Origin: Acidobacteriaceae bacterium
GTDB taxonomy: Bacteria > Acidobacteriota > Terriglobia > Terriglobales > Acidobacteriaceae
Reading direction: 5' to 3'
Assembly: GCA_003140655.1 (NCBI GenBank)
Contig: PLKR01000651.1
Location: 1-7,946, forward strand
Length of the DNA: 7,946 nucleotides
The translations under genes and the position numbers were made by a program. The notes beneath the pieces are model-generated. The model made no database searches. It worked only from the letters and a program-made list of their open reading frames with translations, and was not told the origin of the DNA. Shown piece by piece: positions 1-6,660 of the stretch (the stretch's first letter is position 1; every line of letters starts with the position of its first letter).

Positions 1-355
1 GAAGTAGTAATCATGATCGCAGGCGGGGATACGGCGGCCAATGATACTGTCAAAGATTCCGGAAATCAGCACTCTGTGCGATCGTACCGGAGCCATTGAC
101 CCTTGGCTGAAAAACTTACGGCTTGGTCGGACCTGGCAACTATCTAGTCAATGCCTGACGGCTGGCCTTCAGCTCTATAACCAAAACAAATGCCCCACCC
201 TTCGCCATTTCCCGAAGGGTGGGTTCTCCATTGCCGATGCCTGCCCTATGAATTGTCGGCGTATAGCGGAAAAGCCTTGCTGGACAAGGCATTCGCAGCA
301 ATTCATCACAACTGGTCACATTCCGCCTAAGTCGTCGATTCTTCGTGCGGCAAGT
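1..355. other. Gene-poor left flank, probable end of an integrated island
   Basis: I see no convincing gene here. Open frames on both strands (for example 41-370 plus and 140-367 minus) resemble no family I know, and the plus one runs into the tRNA remnant. A minus-strand frame starting at an ATG (complement of 94-96), with a loose AAGGG-like sequence just upstream, stays open to the left edge for 32 codons. It could be the start of a gene leaving the window, but I do not recognise it. The stretch contains the palindrome at 194-223 and a smaller hairpin, GCCTTG/CAAGGC (274-279 and 285-290, 5-nt loop). Because it abuts the broken 5' edge of a tRNA-Arg 3' half, it is most simply read as the terminal part of an element that integrated into that tRNA. 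No integrase is visible in the window. Confidence 0.5.
194..223. repeat. REP-like palindrome with 11-bp perfect stem
   Basis: CCCACCCTTCG (194-204) pairs perfectly with CGAAGGGTGGG (213-223) around an 8-nt loop. No T-run follows on either side, so it is not a standard intrinsic terminator. It lies in noncoding DNA, which fits a dispersed palindromic (REP-type) element. I have an unverified impression that similar CCCCACCCTTCGC palindromes are common between genes in acidobacterial genomes. Only one copy is present in this window. Confidence 0.55.
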
Positions 356-401
356 CCTCCGGAGCAATAGGTCGGGAGTTCGAATCTCTCCGGGCGCACC
401 A
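356..401 (+). tRNA. tRNA-Arg(CCG) 3' half only (putative attachment-site remnant)
   Basis: The sequence reads as the 3' part of a tRNA. The anticodon loop is CTCCGGA (357-363) with anticodon CCG at 359-361. Then come the 3' anticodon-stem strand (364-368), variable loop AGGTC (369-373), T stem GGGAG/CTCTC (374-378 and 386-390) around TTCGAAT, the 3' acceptor strand CGGGCGC (391-397), discriminator A398 and encoded CCA (399-401). Element by element it matches the 3' half of bacterial tRNA-Arg(CCG), whose 5' acceptor strand is GCGCCCG. No GCGCCCG, D-arm or matching 5' anticodon strand occurs upstream within the window, and the bases before 356 do not pair with 365-367. It therefore cannot fold as a tRNA. 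The identity breaks at the anticodon loop, a common crossover site for tyrosine recombinases, so this is probably the displaced 3' end (attR) left by an integrated element lying to the left. Confidence 0.8.
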
Positions 402-477
402 TATTTCTTCCCCGGTCAGAAGGCGTTATCACTCTGCCCGCCCATTTTCAATCCGATGAAGTTGTAGTCTTGACGTT

Positions 478-1683
478 TCACAGCGCAGCGAGCCGGCGTT
501 GTACGAATAAGAAATAGAGAGCCAAGAGAATAAGCACGAGCCCATTCACGCCGAGCACCACCGGCGCCGTGAATACGGGAACGAGCCATCCCGACAAGAG
601 ATTCCCCATGGGCATGCCGCCGCGGAATGCGAAGTTGTAGACGCTCATCACGCGCCCGCGCATTTCGTTCGTGGTAATCAACTGCACCAGCGAATTGACC
701 GTGGCGAATACCGCCATCATAGATGCTCCCACCAGCACAAGGATGGTGCCGCTGAGCGGGACGGATTTGGAAAGGGCGAACCCTGAAATTCCGGCGCCCA
801 GGAGCATAAGTGCCACGAGGGCGACGATCCCTTTTCTTCGCATGTTGCCTGCACCTGCGATGGCGAGCGAACCCAGAATCGAACCCAGCCCCATGAGTGA
901 GAGCAGGTTGCCGTAGGTTTCCGGACCACGGTGGAAGATGTCCTTCACGAATACGGGAATGTAGGTGCGCATGGGCATGCCCAACGCGGTCATGCAGAAG
1001 GCCAGCACGATCAGTGCCTCCATGGAAGCCTGCTTGCGAGCAAAATGGATTCCCTGTTTGAGGCTGGTGAACATTGATTCCGTGGTCTTCACTGGCAGGA
1101 AGCGGGCGCTGATGATTGAGAGCGAAACGATCGGAGCCAGGAAGGAAAGCGCGTTCAGACCGAAGCACCACTTCTCTCCCAGCTTCGCCAAGGCCTGTCC
1201 GGCGAGCGCCGGCCCGACCATGACGGCCACGTTGAACTGAATCGAATTCAGCGCGATGGCATTGGGCATGTCTTCTTTCTCGACCAAGGTGGGAATCAGC
1301 GCCTGGTAAGCCGGTCCGCCGAAGGCCTGGGCAAAACCGGAAATGAAGGAAAGACAGAGGATGTGCCACACGTGCACCAAGCCGGTCGCGACAAGAATAG
1401 TGAGAATTCCGGCCGTAGCCATCTGTACATACTGGGAGCCGAGCAGAATCTTGCGGCGTTCCACGCGATCAGCCACCACGCCGCCGATCAGCGAGAAGAG
1501 AAAGATGGGAATGCCGCCGAGAAACTGATCCAGCGCCAGCAAGAATGCGGAATGGCTGAGCCGGTAGATCAGCCAGCCCTGCGCCACGATCTGCATCCAC
1601 GTGCCGATGCTGGAGGTGCAGGCGCCAAACCACATCAGGCGGAAATCGCGATATCGAAATGCCTTAAAGACCCGGCCAATCAC
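478..1683 (-). CDS. MFS transporter, MFS_3/EntS-like exporter family
   Basis: A 401-residue inner-membrane transporter of the major facilitator superfamily, probably a proton-coupled exporter of a small molecule; the substrate cannot be read from sequence. The N-terminus has the RYRDFRLMWFG...GTWMQ opening (about residues 10-31) seen in EntS-like MFS_3 proteins. Motif A, GGVVADRVERRKILL, lies at 67-81 between TM2 and TM3. A second conserved block, NAIALNSIQFN...GPALAG, lies at 141-162. Length and about a dozen hydrophobic segments fit the family. I chose the GTG at 1681-1683 (minus strand) because it has a GGAG eight bases upstream and places the family N-terminus correctly. The frame stays open upstream to 2169, but that extension is not hydrophobic, is unrelated to MFS proteins and runs antisense through the repressor gene. 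The gene is divergent from the repressor and its 3' end lies 77 bp from the tRNA remnant. I see no clear terminator in 402-477. Confidence 0.9.
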   Translation of the reverse strand: MIGRVFKAFRYRDFRLMWFGACTSSIGTWMQIVAQGWLIYRLSHSAFLLALDQFLGGIPIFLFSLIGGVVADRVERRKILLGSQYVQMATAGILTILVATGLVHVWHILCLSFISGFAQAFGGPAYQALIPTLVEKEDMPNAIALNSIQFNVAVMVGPALAGQALAKLGEKWCFGLNALSFLAPIVSLSIISARFLPVKTTESMFTSLKQGIHFARKQASMEALIVLAFCMTALGMPMRTYIPVFVKDIFHRGPETYGNLLSLMGLGSILGSLAIAGAGNMRRKGIVALVALMLLGAGISGFALSKSVPLSGTILVLVGASMMAVFATVNSLVQLITTNEMRGRVMSVYNFAFRGGMPMGNLLSGWLVPVFTAPVVLGVNGLVLILLALYFLFVQRRLAAL

Positions 1684-1905
1684 TCTAGCATCTCCATCAG
1701 CTCTCGCAGAAGCGTAACATGCGGCTTCACCCGTTCGTGAAGACCGACATTCCTGGCCAGTTTGTCGGCCCAATCGCCGCCCGATGCTTTTCGGTGCAAG
1801 CCGATGTATAAGTCTGAGACTGCCGATTCCGTTAAGGGATAGCAATCCCGGACAAGTGAAAATGACGAATTCTTGAGCTATCGTCGGTAGAGTCCTTTGA
1901 GTACA
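1684..1905. promoter_or_regulatory. Divergent control region between MFS exporter and BlaI-type repressor
   Basis: This 222-bp noncoding stretch must hold both divergent promoters. For the exporter (minus strand) a weak candidate is TTAACG (complement of 1830-1835) with TATACA (complement of 1805-1810), spacer 19 bp, which is longer than ideal. The perfect dyad AGTCT-G-AGACT (1811-1821) lies inside that spacer, and a second dyad GGGAT-AGCA-ATCCC (1836-1849) lies just upstream of the -35-like box. Nearer the repressor start is an imperfect dyad CTATC-GTC-GGTAG (1878-1890). Such placement suits operators, possibly of the adjacent repressor, but none matches a BlaI site well enough to be called. 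I found no convincing sigma-70 promoter for the repressor itself. Confidence 0.35.
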
Positions 1906-2367
1906 ATGCTGGTTGATCTTGATATCCCTATGACTGACAAGAACAAGGCGGCTTCGGATGCCGGCCCAACTCAAGTGAGATTGGGTCCGCTGGAGCGCAG
2001 AATGCTCGAAGAGGTGTGGTCGCGCGAGAGTCTGACCGTTCGTGAACTGCTGGCGGATGGCAAGATTCGGCTCGCCTACACCACGGTCATGACGACTCTG
2101 GATCGGTTGTTCAAGAAAGGTCTTCTGGACCGAACTGAAGAAGGCAGAGCGTTCCGCTACTCGGCCCATTGCGCTCCCGCAGAGCTACCGCGCTTGGTCG
2201 CGGTCAGCGGGATGCGGCGATGGATCGAGTCTACCGGGCCTTCTCCGCTACCCTTGTCGTATTTTGTGGAGGCGCTCAGCACCCATGACGCGCGACTGCT
2301 GGATGATTTGCGAATTCTGGTGGAACAGAAGCGTTCAGAACTGAAGAAGCGGGAGGGGAAAAAGTGA
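1906..2367 (+). CDS. BlaI/MecI-family winged-helix transcriptional repressor
   Basis: A cytoplasmic DNA-binding repressor of 153 residues. The winged-helix domain spans about residues 26-90: LGPLERRMLEEVW opens helix 1, LTVRELL (43-49) leads into the second helix, and AYTTVMTTLDRLFKKGLL (57-74) is the recognition-helix signature of the BlaI/MecI/CopY family, followed by the wing EEGRAFRY. The C-terminal part ends in a charged helix (DARLLDDLRILVEQKRSELKKR) expected to mediate dimerisation and usually the region cut or inactivated when the partner peptidase is triggered. The start is uncertain: TTG 1897, ATG 1906 and ATG 1930 all precede the domain and none has a strong ribosome-binding site; I took the first ATG. 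It is about 25 residues longer than staphylococcal BlaI, mostly as an N-terminal extension. Its stop overlaps the M56 start (TGATG), so the two are translationally coupled. Autoregulation is typical of the family but not shown here. Confidence 0.92.
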   Translation: MLVDLDIPMTDKNKAASDAGPTQVRLGPLERRMLEEVWSRESLTVRELLADGKIRLAYTTVMTTLDRLFKKGLLDRTEEGRAFRYSAHCAPAELPRLVAVSGMRRWIESTGPSPLPLSYFVEALSTHDARLLDDLRILVEQKRSELKKREGKK

Positions 2368-3300
2368 TGTTCGTCCTCCGCGGCATGATGGTGGCGCTCG
2401 GGTTCTTCGGCGTGTTTTATTGCCTGCTTTCGCTGCTGGTCGTGTGCGTATGGCGGTGCGCGAGTCTACTGCGGCAAGACTCGGCTGTCGGCCGGGCCCG
2501 CTTGCTTTTTGGGTTACGAATCTTTCCCGTGCTGGGATCCGCGTTCCTTACCCTAGCTTTCGCCTTGCCGGCATTCTTTCTGCTGGAGGGAGGGATGGAT
2601 GAAGACTTGGGAACCCTGCTATTCAGCGTTGGCACTCTTATGCTGTTGGGGGCAGGCTTGTTCCGCGTGGTAACAGCACAAGCCAGTGCTTCGCGCGTAG
2701 TCGCGAAGTGGCTGAAGGGATCTCGCAGTCTGGACGTCGACGTAAGCCGGCCTGCGCTGCCAGGTGAGACAGGATGTGCCGCCGCTCTTGTTGTATGGCG
2801 TTTCAACGCCCAGGGTGCTTGTTTCCGAGACGGCCGTTGCACTTTTGACACGCGACGAGTTGCGGGCCGCGGTCCGGCATGAGATCGGGCATGTGCGGTC
2901 GCGCGACAACTTGAAAAAGCTGCTGCTCCATGCGGCCCCTTTTCCAAGCATGACAAGCTTGGAGAGGGCATGGCAGGAAGCGGCAGAATTTGCGGCTGAC
3001 GAGGCAGCGGTCTCGAACAGTGAGGACGCGATTAACTTGGCAGGCGCTTTGGTAAAGCTTTCCGATTTGGTTCCCTTGCAGGATCCGCCCGCGTTCACGA
3101 CTGGACTGGTGCACCTCAGAGCGCTGGTCACCACGCGGGTAGAGCGACTGCTCGCATGGGATGAAGCCAGTTCCCGAGGTGCCCAACTACGTTGGTCGCG
3201 CTTCCTTCCTCTGATTCTTGTGACTGTTCCGTATACTGTCGCTCACTACGGTCAAGCCTTGTTGTTCACTCACCGAGTTACCGAATGGTTCATCCACTGA
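2367..3300 (+). pseudogene. M56 (BlaR1-type) membrane metallopeptidase, interrupted by a frameshift
   Basis: M56 proteins are integral-membrane zinc peptidases that sense a signal and relieve repression by a BlaI-type partner. ATG 2367 overlaps the repressor stop and follows GGGAGGGG (2351-2358). Residues 1-132 contain three membrane segments (about 8-27, 47-73 and 81-103). After Pro132 (2760-2762) this frame runs into unrelated sequence and stops at 2882. The protein continues in the next frame from 2764, where YGVSTPRVLVS leads to the catalytic HEIGH (2878-2892) and the EAAEFAADEAAV block with the third zinc ligand (Glu at 2986-2988), then a final hydrophobic segment and TGA at 3298-3300. 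Removing one base (G2763 or G2764) restores a protein of about 310 residues, the size I would expect for short M56 proteins lacking a C-terminal sensor domain. All catalytic residues are intact, so this is a recent mutation, an assembly error or, less likely, +1 recoding. Reading it as two genes would require a 119-bp overlap and a split fold. Confidence 0.85.
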
Positions 3301-3355
3301 AGAGTGTGCGACCGTCAACCTTCCGCCCGAGCCTGAAAGCAGAAGGCATGTCCGC

Positions 3356-3512
3356 ATGCTGCCCAGGACGCTGATAGTAAAAATTCCCAAAAACGCACTT
3401 TCGCCACGCCCATCGCAATTGCGACTACGGGTCTGCTGGTAGTAGCGGTGGCGCCCTGCTACTTTTGCTCATCTTTGCTGCGCGCAAAGAAGGGCGGAAG
3501 AAGCGTCGATAA
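3356..3512 (+). pseudogene. Possible decayed small membrane-protein gene
   Basis: Three frames each carry a plausible piece of one small protein. ATG 3356, preceded by AGAAGG, opens MLPRTLIVK. After the A5 run (3379-3383) the next frame reads KNSQKRTFATPIAIATTG, then LLVVAVA up to about 3453. From 3453 a third frame reads ALLLLLIFAARKEGRKKRR and stops at TAA 3510-3512, just before the receptor's ribosome-binding site. Adding one base at each junction would give a protein of about 50 residues with one long hydrophobic segment and a positively charged tail. No single frame has both a normal start and this content, and I recognise no family. It may be chance; the call rests on the hydrophobic-then-basic pattern and the tidy stop position. 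Confidence 0.25.
3413..3424. promoter_or_regulatory. Perfect 12-bp palindrome upstream of the receptor
   Basis: TCGCAATTGCGA is its own reverse complement and lies 100 bp before the receptor start. The nearby ACTAC...GTAGT inverted repeat (3424-3428 and 3439-3443) is separated by 10 bp. A perfect 12-mer dyad in this position could be an operator, but it is also within the possible decayed small gene, and no convincing promoter hexamers flank it. Confidence 0.25.
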
Positions 3513-3517
3513 GGGGG
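3512..3517 (+). promoter_or_regulatory. Ribosome-binding site that fixes the receptor start
   Basis: AGGGGG ends six bases before ATG 3524 and directly follows the TAA at 3510-3512. It is the strongest Shine-Dalgarno-like sequence in this part of the window and supports 3524 as the receptor start, even though this gives the signal peptide a long 20-residue N-region. Confidence 0.6.
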
Positions 3518-3523
3518 CAGTGG

Positions 3524-6500
3524 ATGCGGCCAGGGACGAAGTGGAATTTTCGCTGGACCCGGCGGCCTTACCGGAAAAGCGGTCAGTTCGCAGGTTTGGT
3601 TGGGACCATGCTGTGCCTTGTGTCGTGGTCGCCGGCACAGGTGGACCGTGCCGCATTGGAGGGTACGGTGACCGATCCCTCGGAGAGGGCTTTGCCGCAG
3701 GCGCATGTCACCGCGGTGCAGAACCTGACCGGACTGCGACGGGAAACGACATCCTCTTCCCGGGGAACCTATGACATTCCCGAATTGCCGGTTGGGGTTT
3801 ACACGGTCACGTTTGACCATGCTGGCTTCAAGGCGCTCACCTTCGTGAATGTAGTGCAGGTTGTCGGGCGGACGCGCACGCTGAACGCAAGCCTGCAGGT
3901 ATCGGGTGGCCAGGAGCGCGTGGAAGTGTCGGCCAGTTCCGAGCAGATGGACAAGACCTCCGACGCGCTGGGCGCGCGGATCGAGCCGGCACAGGCCAAG
4001 GAACTGCCATTGAATGGGCGGAATTGGGCAACGCTGACGGCTCTGGCGCCGGGTGCGGTCGATACCGGAGGCAGCAGCCAACGCGCGGTTCGATTCGCGG
4101 GCAGAGGCCGCGACGACGACAATTTTACTTACGATGGCATCGACGCTACCAACATCGTGAACCAGCCGCAGCAGGCTTACGTGCGGTTGGCGATTCCCCT
4201 CGACACCATTCAGGAATTTCGTGCCGATTCGATGCTGGCGACGGCGGAGTCCGGAGCCACGGGAGGCCCGCAGTTAGCCGTAACCTCGCCGTCGGGCACG
4301 AATCAATTGCATGGCGACGCTTTCGAATTTCTTCGCAACAATGCGTTCGATGCCTCTGAGCCTGTTCCGCTTAATACCGCGCTGCAGCCCTTTCATTTGA
4401 ATCAGTACGGAGGTTCACTGGGCGGGCCTATCGTGCGGGAAAAGACCTTCTTCTTTCTGGCCTACGAGGGATACCGGCAAATCTGGGGTTTCCCGCTGCT
4501 CGGCTTCGTCCCCAGCGATGGGTTCCGTGCCCAGGTGGCGGCGGATTCCCCAGTGCTCGTGCCAATTCTCAATGCTTATCCGGAAGGCCAGCGTTTGACG
4601 AGTAATCCCGATGTCGCGCAATTTGCGAGCGAAGGCAGACAGGTGGTGAACGAAAACTCCGCCATGATCCGCCTCGACCATGTTTTCTCGGAGAAAACAA
4701 CGGCCTACGTCCGGTTCAACATCGATCGATCAGTGAATACCCAACCGCTGGCGAGCTCGGGGAATTATCTTGCCGACCGGCAACAGCTTACCTCGACTCC
4801 GGTCAACGGCGGCATCGAACTGCTGCATATTTTTTCTTCCTCCCTAGTGAACGAGGCGAAGTTCGGCTTTAACCGCGGCACGGCCGACACGACCGACATC
4901 AATCAAACGGGATCGCCTTACACATTCGCCGTTTCCGGCGCCTTTACCACTCTGAATAACAATAAAGTAAGCACAGGCGTGGGCAATTCATTCTCTGAAA
5001 TCGAAAACCTGACCTGGGTTAAGGGGCGGCACACGGTGAAGGCCGGAGTAGAGATTCGGCGCATTCAATTGAACCAGGGAAACACGGAGAGCGGAACGGT
5101 TGTATTTCCCTCCACAACCGCCTTCGACGCGGATCAGGTGAGCACGGCCAGCCTCAACGGCGCTCTACCCATCAACGGCTTGCGCAAGACGCAGTATTAC
5201 GGATACATCCAGGATGAATTCAAGTGGTTGCCGAACCTTACGGTGAACCTAGGCGCGCGCTACAGCTTTTTCAATATTTTTCATGAAGTGCAGGGCCGCG
5301 CCAATCCCTTCGATTTCGCGACCTGCGGACCGCAAGGTTTTTGTGGAGTGGGCGCCAGCTTCGGCCAGCCCAATTATGGCGATCTTGATCCACGCCTAGC
5401 CTTCGCCTGGGCGCCGACCAAGAGCGGGCGTACGGTGATTCGGGCTGGCTTTGGAATCTACCACGAAGACGGCCAACTGGACGATCAGAATCTTCCTATC
5501 AGCAACGAGGTGTTCGCCTACTCGTTGTCGAATAAGACAATTCCTACTCTTAGCTATCCGATCACTCCGTTCCTGGCGCTTACGACGGGGATCGTTTCGC
5601 CGCGGGACGATGACCGGCGGCGCAAGGATACCTACGTCGAACAATGGGGTCTTTCCGTGCAGCAGGCCTTGCTGGCCGACTTCGTGGGAACCGTTTCCTA
5701 CGTGGGGAGCAAGGGCGTCCATCTGCTCACTCTTTCCGAAGTGAACGTCGTCAATCCGCTTACCGACACGCGTCCTTACCCGGCTTTTGGGCAAGTGAGT
5801 TGGCGGGGCAACAGAGACAACAGTAACTACAATGGGCTCTCCGCAGCGGTGAAGCGTTCGTTCTCGCACGGCTTCCTGCTGTCGGCGAACTATATGTGGT
5901 CGCACGAAATCGACGACGGCTCCGACGGCAGCGGCGACGGCGACTCGCTGGTGGCTGAAAATGTCGCCTGCCAGCCCTGCGAGCGCGCCGACGGTATTTG
6001 GGACGTGCGCCATGTATTCAACGCGAACGCCGTGTATCAACTTCCCTTCGGGCCGGGCAAACGGTTTTTGAACCAGCCGGGAATCTGGCGCAATCTTGCA
6101 GGCTCCTGGGAAGTGACTTCCATGGTCGTGGCACGCACGGGTTTCCCGGTGAACGTTACGATTGACCGCTCGTCTTCTGCGGTACCCGACGGCAACACCA
6201 CCGATCAGCGTCCCGATCTCGTGCCCGGAGTTTCGCTCACGCCGCCGGGTGGCTCCACGATCGCGGAATGGGTCAATCCGGCGGCGTTCGCCGCACCTGC
6301 CCCAGAGACATTCGGCGATGCGCCACGCGATGTGGCTCGCGGGCCGGGCGCGTGGCAGATGGATCTTGGAATTGGGAAACACATTCCCTTGACCGAGCGC
6401 GTACGGCTTGAGTTTCGTGCGGAATTATTCAATATCTTCAACCATCCGCAGTACGGGCTGCCGCAATCGGATATCTCCCCTTATCTGGCTGGTGAACAGG

Positions 6501-6607
6501 GAGTCTTCGGCAGTATCATCCAGACTGTAAACACGACTACTCCGGTTAGCCCGGTGGGAACGGGAACCCCACGCGAGATTCAGTTCGTGTTAAGGGTAGC
6601 CTTCTAG
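3524..6607 (+). CDS. Oar-like TonB-dependent outer-membrane receptor with carboxypeptidase-regulatory-like domain
   Basis: A 1,027-residue outer-membrane protein. Residues 1-39 look like a signal peptide: a long basic N-region, hydrophobic FAGLVGTMLCLVSW, and cleavage near SPAQ. About 43-124 is a carboxypeptidase-regulatory-like beta-sandwich (ALEGTVTDPSERALPQAHVT; GTYDIPELPVGVYTVTF). A plug-like segment follows (about 130-260) with ELPLNGRNW (160-168) and FTYDGIDATN (201-210). The barrel begins with TNQLHGDAFEFLRNNAFDA (259-277) and QYGGSLGGPI (294-303) and ends LRVAF, a terminal Phe as expected for outer-membrane insertion. Barrel strands such as YIQDEFKWLPNLTVNLGARY and a late FRAELFNIFNHPQYGLP block are typical of the large paralogous families in Acidobacteriota, thought to import oligosaccharides, peptides or metal chelates. 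The ligand is unknown and no clear TonB box is visible. Possible loop disulfides: Cys601/Cys607 and Cys816/Cys819. hemH follows after 53 bp with no terminator seen. Confidence 0.93.
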   Translation: MRPGTKWNFRWTRRPYRKSGQFAGLVGTMLCLVSWSPAQVDRAALEGTVTDPSERALPQAHVTAVQNLTGLRRETTSSSRGTYDIPELPVGVYTVTFDHAGFKALTFVNVVQVVGRTRTLNASLQVSGGQERVEVSASSEQMDKTSDALGARIEPAQAKELPLNGRNWATLTALAPGAVDTGGSSQRAVRFAGRGRDDDNFTYDGIDATNIVNQPQQAYVRLAIPLDTIQEFRADSMLATAESGATGGPQLAVTSPSGTNQLHGDAFEFLRNNAFDASEPVPLNTALQPFHLNQYGGSLGGPIVREKTFFFLAYEGYRQIWGFPLLGFVPSDGFRAQVAADSPVLVPILNAYPEGQRLTSNPDVAQFASEGRQVVNENSAMIRLDHVFSEKTTAYVRFNIDRSVNTQPLASSGNYLADRQQLTSTPVNGGIELLHIFSSSLVNEAKFGFNRGTADTTDINQTGSPYTFAVSGAFTTLNNNKVSTGVGNSFSEIENLTWVKGRHTVKAGVEIRRIQLNQGNTESGTVVFPSTTAFDADQVSTASLNGALPINGLRKTQYYGYIQDEFKWLPNLTVNLGARYSFFNIFHEVQGRANPFDFATCGPQGFCGVGASFGQPNYGDLDPRLAFAWAPTKSGRTVIRAGFGIYHEDGQLDDQNLPISNEVFAYSLSNKTIPTLSYPITPFLALTTGIVSPRDDDRRRKDTYVEQWGLSVQQALLADFVGTVSYVGSKGVHLLTLSEVNVVNPLTDTRPYPAFGQVSWRGNRDNSNYNGLSAAVKRSFSHGFLLSANYMWSHEIDDGSDGSGDGDSLVAENVACQPCERADGIWDVRHVFNANAVYQLPFGPGKRFLNQPGIWRNLAGSWEVTSMVVARTGFPVNVTIDRSSSAVPDGNTTDQRPDLVPGVSLTPPGGSTIAEWVNPAAFAAPAPETFGDAPRDVARGPGAWQMDLGIGKHIPLTERVRLEFRAELFNIFNHPQYGLPQSDISPYLAGEQGVFGSIIQTVNTTTPVSPVGTGTPREIQFVLRVAF

Positions 6608-6660
6608 GGGCTTCCCGAGGCGAACGTCCCGGCAACCGAGGCTCGTCCATTAATCTCGAC

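Noticed and set aside
87..101. CCGGAGC resembling the start of the tRNA remnant, as a second att core
   Set aside because: Only seven bases match exactly and similarity then fades; this is expected by chance.
41..370. 109-residue plus-strand ORF
   Set aside because: It runs through the palindrome and into the tRNA remnant, resembles no family, and its composition looks noncoding.
1..401. A tmRNA or an intron-containing tRNA ending at 401
   Set aside because: There is no tmRNA-type 5' end or tag-coding sequence, and the acceptor lacks the alanine-type G-U identity pair. For an intron, no 5' tRNA half is present in the window and the anticodon loop is uninterrupted at 357-363. An intron longer than the window cannot be fully excluded.
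416..1369. 317-residue minus-strand ORF inside the MFS gene
   Set aside because: Arg/His/Gly-rich shadow frame of the transporter.
1684..2169. N-terminal extension of the MFS frame to an ATG at 2169
   Set aside because: It is antisense to the repressor gene, not membrane-like, and absent from the transporter family; the GTG at 1683 has a ribosome-binding site.
2764..3300. Separate gene starting at GTG 2764
   Set aside because: Its sequence is the C-terminal half of the M56 fold, it has no ribosome-binding site, and it would overlap the preceding frame by 119 bp; a frameshift explains it better.
3448..3774. 108-residue ORF overlapping the receptor start
   Set aside because: Beyond 3524 it is an out-of-frame reading of the receptor's signal peptide and first domain. 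Only its hydrophobic beginning is kept, as part of the possible decayed small gene.
5396..6382. 328-residue minus-strand ORF
   Set aside because: Antisense shadow of the receptor barrel, rich in Arg and His, with no recognisable domain.
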